The position numbers and the translations under genes were made by a program. DNA of 11,238 nucleotides, taken from Actinomycetota bacterium. GTDB taxonomy: Bacteria; Actinomycetota; Actinomycetes; Nanopelagicales; Nanopelagicaceae. The DNA lies in assembly GCA_027731885.1 (NCBI GenBank), contig JAQCAO010000038.1, forward strand, positions 1 through 11,238. The letters run 5' to 3'. Below, piece by piece: positions 6,447-11,238 of this stretch. A model generated the notes under the pieces. The model was not told where the DNA came from, ran no database searches, and saw only the letters and a program-made list of their open reading frames with translations. Within the stretch, counting starts at the first letter, position 1. The number at the start of each line of letters is the position of its first letter.

Positions 6447-7001
6447 GTGTTGATCCTGCTGCCACCTTCTGAGAAGAAGAACCCAACCAGTAAACCGACG
6501 CCTGCGATCAACGTTTACACCGGAGTCCTCTACCAGGCGCTGGATTGGGCGAGCCTTTCCGCAGCCGCCAAGAAGCGGGGCGCTGGCGCTGTCGTGATCA
6601 TCTCGGCAAAGTACGGTGCCATACGACCAGATCAGCTGATAGAAAGCTACAAGGAGAAGATCGATAACGGCGCTATGCGCGCTCCAGTAGCTGCTCTCTT
6701 AGATCCAATTAAGAGTTCGCTGATTGTCGATTGCCGTTCTTCGACTTATAAAACTGTCTGGCACTCCCCCGTAGATAAGACCGTTGAGGTGCAGGTATCT
6801 ACGGTGGTCGATGGCGTGCGCAAAATTGTTACACATATGTCGAAGAAGACGCGTGGTGAAATCACACGGTGGCTCTTGCAATCTCGTTCAATGCCAAAGA
6901 CTCCTGAAGATTTATATGCCATCGTCTCTGAGAAATATCCTTGTGCACTAACTCCAAGTGATGGAACATCCCCTTGGGTACTTGAGGTAATCGCGGTTTA
7001 G
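6447..7001 (+). CDS. yaaA: Compact YaaA/DUF328 peroxide-stress protein
   Basis: The YaaA/DUF328 family protects E. coli against peroxide by limiting free intracellular iron and has been linked to DNA binding. Recognisable blocks are LILLPPSE at the start, VYTGVLYQAL, IISAKYGAIRPDQLIESYK, IVDCRSSTY and a KKTRGEITRWL segment. The GTG at 6447 is chosen because it gives the family start MLILLPPSE and has GGGAAG nine bases upstream; an in-frame GTG at 6423 has no such site. At 184 residues it is shorter than the usual 240-250. PPSE and VYTG are about 10-15 residues apart, whereas the usual separation is about 75, so roughly 60 residues that include the helix-hairpin-helix region of E. coli YaaA are absent. 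It is divergent from recA and shares its LexA box region. Confidence 0.85.
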   Translation: MLILLPPSEKKNPTSKPTPAINVYTGVLYQALDWASLSAAAKKRGAGAVVIISAKYGAIRPDQLIESYKEKIDNGAMRAPVAALLDPIKSSLIVDCRSSTYKTVWHSPVDKTVEVQVSTVVDGVRKIVTHMSKKTRGEITRWLLQSRSMPKTPEDLYAIVSEKYPCALTPSDGTSPWVLEVIAV

Positions 7002-7018
7002 AGGCTGGCGTTTACTTA

Positions 7019-7486
7019 CTAATTTCGCGCTAAATATCCCCAAGCCAAGCTGGCGGCAACTGCTACCCATATTTGATAAGGCACTAGTAACAGCCCCATC
7101 GCAAGCGATGCTCTAAAGGTTAATAAGAGCACAGGAATTGTCAGAAGCGCAGTCGAAGTTAAGGCTATTGATGCGTATAGGAAATTGTGCGGAACATAGA
7201 ATTGATAAGCCCAAATAAGTGCGGCGACAATACTCAATCCAAAGAAAACAAGCCAAGTTATATTTTCAAATCGCGTCAAAGATTTTGATACTTGATATGA
7301 GGCAATTCCGAGAACTATGAAGTTGTAAGGCCAGATCAATCCAAAAATAGCGCTGGGTGGCTGCCAAGGTGGACGATTGAGCGTGGCATACCAGCCGGGT
7401 GAGGAAGAAACCCAGATTCCAGAACCGAAGGCATAGATAAAGACAAAGAGGATTCCAATTGCGGCGGCGATTAGCTTGAAATCCAC
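7019..7486 (-). CDS. tspO: TspO/MBR-family tryptophan-rich membrane protein
   Basis: TspO proteins are five-helix membrane proteins that bind tetrapyrroles and are linked to oxidative-stress or redox signalling. This 155-residue protein has five hydrophobic segments, the conserved GWYATLNRPPWQPP motif between helices 1 and 2 (31-44), IWAYQFYVPHN (91-101) and the terminal LLVPYQIWVAVAASLAWGYL. The start is GTG at 7486, with AGG about nine bases upstream. It follows yeeE by 38 bp on the same strand and is probably the last gene of the rhodanese-yeeE-tspO unit. It converges on yaaA with 17 bp between the stop codons and no visible terminator. The ligand cannot be read from the sequence. Confidence 0.9.
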   Translation of the reverse strand: MDFKLIAAAIGILFVFIYAFGSGIWVSSSPGWYATLNRPPWQPPSAIFGLIWPYNFIVLGIASYQVSKSLTRFENITWLVFFGLSIVAALIWAYQFYVPHNFLYASIALTSTALLTIPVLLLTFRASLAMGLLLVPYQIWVAVAASLAWGYLARN

Positions 7487-7524
7487 AGTATCAACCTATC
7501 GGAGGTTGCTGGTGCGTAGGCTAT

Positions 7525-8790
7525 TTAAAGCTTATGTAGCTTGAGTTTGATCCCGATCCAGCTGCCAATAAATACAGTTGCGAAGAAGGCCCAGCCAGAT
7601 AGCGCAAAAGATTGAGTACCTGATAGCAGTACGCCAACGGTGCAGCCGAGGGCGATCATGGAACTCCACCCCAGAAGTACGCCGCCAAAGAGAGCAGTCA
7701 AGCCATTGCGCAATGTGATCTGCTGAAATTTAAAGCGATTTCCGGTTAGCGCAGCGGCAAAAGAGGCGAGCACAATTCCCAGAATTAGCCATCCGTTGTT
7801 AACGATCGCAGTCGAGACAATCGCAACACATCCAGCCATAAGATCAAGGCCAGCTAGATTTTCAGGAATCCAACTCTTGCCCTCAAAGTAAGTACGTGAT
7901 GTTGTGCTTATCTGGCGGGTTACGCCAAGAGGTTCGATGCGAAGATATGCAAAGGTGCCGATTACGCCGAATATTGCGCCAGTGGTTAGCGGTCGCCAGC
8001 GATTTATAAAGAGCGATTGGCGCAGCGTGGCTAGAGATAATCGCTCCGGAACTGGATTTGCGATCGGAGTTGAATTCTTTCCCCATTTAATCGCGATTAT
8101 CGCAATTACAGAGAGCACAATAAGCGTTAGCAGAAGCGCGCCGCCATAACCTAATTTATGTGGGAGCCAACTAGAAGACGCTGTGCTAATTGACTTTGAA
8201 TAGAGATTATTCCAACTCTTGAAGCCAAGACCGAAACCCATTAGCGATCCCAAGAGCGCAGGATAAGCGCGCAGTGAACCCTGTCCAATGCGATACAAAT
8301 GTCCACTGATACACGCGCCCGATAGCGCCATACCAAATCCGAAAGCCAACCCCGCAACTACTAAAGCTAGGCTAACTGGGCCAATATGTGCACCGGGTGG
8401 AACTCGCTCAGAATTAGTGTCAGGTAAAAACTGTCCAAAGATAATTGCGTATCCAATGGCACCTACCGCGATAGCGCTGAGGATAGAGAGAAAAGGAGTT
8501 GTATCTCTATCTTCGACTGCATCGCGGAAGATACAGAAGAAGCAGAATCTTCCGCGTTCAAATGCAATACCTAGCGCGCTACCAATTAATAATGAAAGGG
8601 CGGCATTTACTCCTGTGCCTTCTTTTCCATTTAGAAAATATGCCGTGGCAAGTAACAAGATGATGATCGCACCTGCTGCGGTGGTACGCAGCGTGTCTGC
8701 TCTGCTCCAGATAGAAGCCTCAGCAGAGGTTGCGCCTATAGCGGAACCTCTGCCAAAGTTAGTATCTGTATTAATCAGGAAGCTCCCCAA
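7525..8790 (-). CDS. YeeE/YedE-family sulfur-compound (thiosulfate-type) permease
   Basis: This is a roughly 420-residue membrane protein with about nine or ten hydrophobic segments. It carries the conserved cysteine motifs of the YeeE/YedE (TsuA) family, in which cysteines relay thiosulfate across the membrane: GRFCFFC (Cys83, Cys86), SGACISGHLYRIG (Cys160) and ALGCTVGVLLSG (Cys383). Positions are counted from TTG at 8790, which overlaps the rhodanese gene by 16 bp but has no ribosome binding site. A strong GGGGAG lies seven bases before an in-frame ATT at 8775, which overlaps the rhodanese stop as TGATT, so translation may start there (416 residues). The adjacent exported rhodanese supports a role in thiosulfate or sulfane-sulfur uptake. 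The exact substrate is inference. Confidence 0.88.
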   Translation of the reverse strand: MGSFLINTDTNFGRGSAIGATSAEASIWSRADTLRTTAAGAIIILLLATAYFLNGKEGTGVNAALSLLIGSALGIAFERGRFCFFCIFRDAVEDRDTTPFLSILSAIAVGAIGYAIIFGQFLPDTNSERVPPGAHIGPVSLALVVAGLAFGFGMALSGACISGHLYRIGQGSLRAYPALLGSLMGFGLGFKSWNNLYSKSISTASSSWLPHKLGYGGALLLTLIVLSVIAIIAIKWGKNSTPIANPVPERLSLATLRQSLFINRWRPLTTGAIFGVIGTFAYLRIEPLGVTRQISTTSRTYFEGKSWIPENLAGLDLMAGCVAIVSTAIVNNGWLILGIVLASFAAALTGNRFKFQQITLRNGLTALFGGVLLGWSSMIALGCTVGVLLSGTQSFALSGWAFFATVFIGSWIGIKLKLHKL

Positions 8791-9737
8791 ATTGTGCCAG
8801 CTGGGTTGCTGATTGGCTTGCCGACGCTATTGCCATACTCAGTCCAAGAACCGTCATAGTTCTTAACTTCATATCCCAGAATTTCACTGAGAACGAACCA
8901 AGTGAGCGATGAGCGCTCACCGATACGGCAATAGGTGATGATCGTTTTCTTTCCATCGATTCCCTTGTCAGCATAAAGTTTCTTCAATTCAGCGACAGTT
9001 TTGAAGGTGCCATCAGCATTTACATTTAGACCCCAAGGCACATTAACTGCACCAGGGATATGTCCTGCGCGTACTGATAACTCTTGAAAACCAGCCGGTG
9101 CGAAAATCTTTCCACTGTATTCATCAGCGGAACGAATATCGACCATATCAACGCTTCCCTTTTTACGAACTGCCGGGATAACATCACGATTTAGTGATGC
9201 GCGGATGCTTCTGTCGGCTTTTTTTGCTGAGAAGTTTCCAGCTGTTGGAGATGGAACGATAGTTGTAAAACCACGGCCATCTTTCTCCCACTTAACTCGT
9301 CCGCCATCTAGCAGGCGCACATCTTGGATTCCGTAGGTATTGAAGATCCAAGCACCCCATGCGGCAAACCAATTGTTCTTATCGCCGTAAAGAACTACTG
9401 TCGAATCTTTGTTGATACCCGCTGCACGCGCTAGCTTCTGGAATCTTGGAGCTGCCACGATATCGCGATTTACAACTTCAACGAGATCTGTGTACCAATT
9501 GAACTTAACTGCATTCTTAATATGGCCACGTTCATACAGGCCAGATTCAGTGCTTACTTCGATGATCTTCACATCGGGATTTTCTAGATTCTTTTCTAGC
9601 CAATCAGCTTGAACTACTGCACGCGCCAAGTTCTTTGGCGCGGCAATGGCAGGTGCTACTGATAGTCCAGCTACTAGCGCAAGGCTGATTAGCGCTGTGA
9701 TAAATACATTTGTACGTAAAACTGCATCTCTTAACAT
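8775..9737 (-). CDS. Exported tandem-domain rhodanese (thiosulfate/3-mercaptopyruvate sulfurtransferase family)
   Basis: Rhodaneses move sulfane sulfur through a cysteine persulfide. This 320-residue protein has a Sec-type signal peptide (about 1-33, hydrophobic core VFITALISLALVAGL, cleavage after AIA or AIAA). An N-terminal rhodanese domain lacks a cysteine at the active-site position (YGDKNN, 118-122). The catalytic C-terminal domain has YCRIGERSS with Cys270, the only cysteine in the protein. The ATG at 9737 follows AGGGAG by a normal spacing. Close homologues in actinobacteria (CysA/SseA type) are generally cytoplasmic, so export is notable. It is the first gene of the unit with the YeeE permease and TspO, and has its own promoter at 9899-9927. 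The sulfur donor and acceptor are unknown. Confidence 0.92.
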   Translation of the reverse strand: MLRDAVLRTNVFITALISLALVAGLSVAPAIAAPKNLARAVVQADWLEKNLENPDVKIIEVSTESGLYERGHIKNAVKFNWYTDLVEVVNRDIVAAPRFQKLARAAGINKDSTVVLYGDKNNWFAAWGAWIFNTYGIQDVRLLDGGRVKWEKDGRGFTTIVPSPTAGNFSAKKADRSIRASLNRDVIPAVRKKGSVDMVDIRSADEYSGKIFAPAGFQELSVRAGHIPGAVNVPWGLNVNADGTFKTVAELKKLYADKGIDGKKTIITYCRIGERSSLTWFVLSEILGYEVKNYDGSWTEYGNSVGKPISNPAGTIWGAS

Positions 9738-9898
9738 ATTGCTCTCCCTAGAACTTACATAAATTGATTTAGATTAATTGGATTTAAAGCGACTTAATTA
9801 AGATAAAAAATAGGTATTGCGGCTGTGTGAAAAATCAGCAGGCAGATGTGTTTACGCGACAAAAATCAATAACGCGGCGCTTGGTAAACATAACCAGA

Positions 9899-9927
9899 AA
9901 TATAAAGGCTCAAGCGCGCGCTTGCAA
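9899..9927 (-). promoter_or_regulatory. Predicted sigma-70-type promoter of the rhodanese-yeeE-tspO unit
   Basis: On the minus strand TTGCAA (9922-9927), a 17-base spacer and TATATT (9899-9904, five of six consensus bases) form a good promoter. Transcription would begin near 9892, leaving a leader of about 155 bases. This is the best canonical promoter in the window apart from recA. Confidence 0.6.
9911..9924. promoter_or_regulatory. Perfect palindrome between the -35 and -10 of the rhodanese promoter
   Basis: CAAGCGCGCGCTTG is a 14-bp perfect palindrome overlapping the -35 box and filling most of the spacer, a position where a repressor would block RNA polymerase. The RNA could also form a short hairpin acting on the upstream DUF3046 transcript, though no T-run follows. 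The binding protein is unknown. Confidence 0.4.
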
Positions 9928-9952
9928 CACGCCAATTACTTGCAGGTGCTGT

Positions 9953-10150
9953 TTAACGGTATTTAGAAGTTTCATTTGGGTAAGCAGCGCATACAGCGCG
10001 CCATATATCACTTGGTTCTACTCCTAATTGCAGGGATTCATCAACGCTCTTACTTCCTAATTCTGTAAGTGCAATATCTTTGCAGAAAGAAGGCGACCAA
10101 TCCGAGCCGAAAGATAGCGTCAAGCGTTCGCGGAGATCAGAGATGCGCAT
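9953..10150 (-). CDS. DUF3046 protein, small actinobacterial RecA-neighbourhood protein
   Basis: This 65-residue protein matches the actinobacterial DUF3046 family: MRISDLRERLTLSFG at the start, then ALTELGSKSVDESLQLG and VEPSDIWRAVCAAY. Its function is unknown. A member lies next to recA in mycobacteria (Rv2738c), and here it is in the same cinA-clgR-recA neighbourhood, although a sulfur gene cluster and yaaA now separate it from recA. The ATG at 10150 gives the family N-terminus but has only a weak ribosome binding site. It starts 19 bp after the tetR stop, so it is probably on the clgR-tetR transcript. Confidence 0.88.
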   Translation of the reverse strand: MRISDLRERLTLSFGSDWSPSFCKDIALTELGSKSVDESLQLGVEPSDIWRAVCAAYPNETSKYR

Positions 10151-10169
10151 TTAATTACTTTTTAAATGG

Positions 10170-10697
10170 CTAAAAGAGGGTGCGATCAACGAGAAGTTCT
10201 GCTTGTTCCCGCGACTGTTTTGCACTTAAAGGCTGCATTACTTGCCCAATCAACCAGCGCATCGCGATACCGGTTCCGGGCTCTGACTTGGTAGCGCCAT
10301 AAAGACAACGCGCAATCTCTAAATAAAGTGGGTGATCAGCGTGCGCCAAAAGGCTCGTTAAGGTGCCTTGATCATGGATGCGCATTGCAGCTAGCGCTAA
10401 ATCTGCCGAAATATAGAGCGATAACGCTTCCAGGGCATCAGCGGGGGTTCCGGCTTTATTGGCTAACGCCACCATGTGTTCTACTTCGGCAGCAATGAGC
10501 GCCGAGATAACTGCGTTCTTATCCCTGTAGTGATTGTACAAAGTTGCACGAGATACTTCAGATTCATCAGCAATTTCAATCATGGAAATATTTGAGAGAC
10601 CAAATTGAGAGATTAAAGATTTGGTACCTTCGAGAATAGCACTCTCTGTTCGGCGATGTGTTGCGCCTTGAGTTGCGTACTTAGGCTGCGTCGACAA
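10170..10697 (-). CDS. TetR/AcrR-family transcriptional regulator
   Basis: This 175-residue protein has a TetR-type DNA-binding domain: an N-terminal helix ([21 protein letters not shown]), a helix-turn-helix at 38-60 ([22 protein letters not shown]) and a divergent helical ligand domain. The TTG at 10697 is chosen because it puts the N-terminus the usual 10-15 residues before the first helix; it overlaps the clgR 3' end by 17 bp, so translation is probably coupled. At 175 residues it is slightly short for the family. It lies between clgR and DUF3046, an insertion compared with mycobacteria. Its target and ligand cannot be predicted; the palindromic rhodanese promoter nearby is a possibility only. 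Confidence 0.85.
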   Translation of the reverse strand: MSTQPKYATQGATHRRTESAILEGTKSLISQFGLSNISMIEIADESEVSRATLYNHYRDKNAVISALIAAEVEHMVALANKAGTPADALEALSLYISADLALAAMRIHDQGTLTSLLAHADHPLYLEIARCLYGATKSEPGTGIAMRWLIGQVMQPLSAKQSREQAELLVDRTLF

Positions 10698-10947
10698 CGG
10701 ACAACTTCGCGCTCTCGAGAACTTTAAGTTCAGTTGAGACGTTTGCGATCACTGTGGAAAGTGTTAAACCTAGCGCTTCGCAGATTGCATTAAGAAGTTC
10801 AGATGATGCCTCTTTTTGGCCGCGTTCTACTTCTGAAAGATAACCAAGTGAGACTCGTGCTTCTCGGGCTACATCGCGCAAGGTGCGTGACTGTTCCGTA
10901 CGGGCAGAACGAAGGGTCTGACCGACTGCAGTGCGAAGTAGCGCCAT
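10681..10947 (-). CDS. clgR: ClgR-type XRE transcriptional activator of Clp protease genes
   Basis: ClgR is an actinobacterial Cro/CI-family activator of clpP1P2, clpC and, in Corynebacterium, some DNA-repair genes. The match is strong: [49 protein letters not shown], with the helix-turn-helix at about 22-44. The ATG at 10947 follows GAAGGGA eight bases upstream. The protein has only 88 residues, shorter than typical ClgR (just over 100). It ends VVDAA; a C-terminal Ala-Ala is associated with ClpP-dependent degradation of Streptomyces ClgR, so this protein may be controlled by the protease it induces. It lies 57 bp downstream of cinA, the usual actinobacterial order. Confidence 0.92.
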   Translation of the reverse strand: MALLRTAVGQTLRSARTEQSRTLRDVAREARVSLGYLSEVERGQKEASSELLNAICEALGLTLSTVIANVSTELKVLESAKLSVVDAA

Positions 10948-11004
10948 AGCGGTGATCCCTTCTCTAGTTCAGTTCTTATCGCGTTGTCTAAGGATACTCT
11001 GAAA

Positions 11005-11238
11005 TTACCCGATCGCGCTTGCCACGGTGGCGTTTCGCACAACTTCACGCTCTCCAGAGAGCGAAAGTTCTATAACTTGCACTACCGGGCCAACAAAAGC
11101 CACGAAGACCCGGCCCGCATCAGAGCCATCAGCTGGGCCGGGGCCGGCCACTCCAGTTGTTGCAATCGCCCAATTGGAGCCGAAAGATTTGTTGGCGCCT
11201 TCTGCCATTTCAATTGCAACTTCTTCGCTAACTACTGA
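11005..11238 (-). CDS. cinA: CinA-family protein, C-terminal part (5' end outside the window)
   Basis: The visible 77 residues are the end of a CinA C-terminal domain, known as nicotinamide-nucleotide amidase (PncC), which recycles NMN to nicotinate mononucleotide. The key segments are VSEEVAIEMAEGANKSFGSNWAIATTGVAGP and GRVFVAFVGP. The frame is open to the window edge, with the gene starting beyond 11238. An internal ATG at 11208 is not the start, because conserved sequence continues upstream. It could be a full two-domain CinA or a stand-alone PncC; that cannot be told from here. cinA-clgR-recA is the classic actinobacterial order. Confidence 0.92.
   Translation of the reverse strand, partial: SVVSEEVAIEMAEGANKSFGSNWAIATTGVAGPGPADGSDAGRVFVAFVGPVVQVIELSLSGEREVVRNATVASAIG

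Noticed and set aside
6166..6511. Short open frames on both strands in the recA-yaaA gap
   Set aside because: They run through the LexA box, promoter and hairpin and have no coding features.
7904..8812. Plus-strand open frames opposite yeeE
   Set aside because: They mirror the hydrophobic codons of yeeE and show no protein-family pattern.
9738..9952. Known riboswitch (for example SAM-type) in the rhodanese leader
   Set aside because: No recognisable conserved core; only the inverted repeats described could be supported.
1..11238. Insertion sequences, prophage genes, CRISPR arrays, tRNA or rRNA genes
   Set aside because: No transposase or integrase motif, no regularly spaced repeats and no tRNA-like cloverleaf was seen on either strand.

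Overview
The window looks like a piece of an actinobacterial chromosome with moderate G+C (roughly 45-50% by eye). The evidence is the gene set and order: hupB-type HU with a lysine/alanine/proline tail, leuD-leuC divergent from an NdgR/LtbR-type IclR regulator, cinA-clgR-DUF3046-recA-recX, a GAACnnnnGTTC LexA box, and a RecA-NDp (PafBC-type) promoter. The moderate G+C and very tight packing would suit a streamlined aquatic lineage such as freshwater acI/Nanopelagicales, but that placement is inference.

Layout, left to right. (1) 1-1032, minus strand: the start of gpsA and a complete plsC-family acyltransferase, a two-gene phospholipid unit. (2) 1052-2414: a strong terminator, hupB, a 259-bp intergenic region with two related dyads and two opposed terminator-like hairpins, then leuD. 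(3) 2441-4686: leuC, a 59-bp divergent promoter region and ndgR on the plus strand. This matches the order hupB-leuD-leuC-IclR known from mycobacteria. (4) 4347-6208: recX and recA, minus strand. (5) 6209-6446: a damage-response control region between recA and the divergent gene yaaA, which encodes a compact DUF328 protein. (6) 7019-9737, minus strand: an exported tandem rhodanese, a YeeE/YedE sulfur-compound permease and a TspO/MBR protein. (7) 9953-11238, minus strand: DUF3046, a TetR-type regulator, clgR and the 3' end of cinA.

Two blocks that are separate in mycobacteria, hupB-leuDC-ndgR and cinA-clgR-recA-recX, meet here at the convergent ndgR/recX 3' ends. Neither gene has a stop codon where its family normally ends, so they overlap antisense by about 340 bp. 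That is what a deletion or rearrangement fusing two 3' ends would leave.

The recA region is the best-resolved regulatory element. Its -10 box is preceded by a motif fitting the PafBC consensus exactly, and a LexA operator covers the predicted transcription start. Two downstream genes, recX and yeeE, have no convincing canonical start. In each, an in-frame ATT overlaps the last base of the upstream stop codon, which raises the possibility of non-canonical initiation at coupled junctions. Two genes, plsC and ndgR, have -10 elements placed for leaderless mRNAs.
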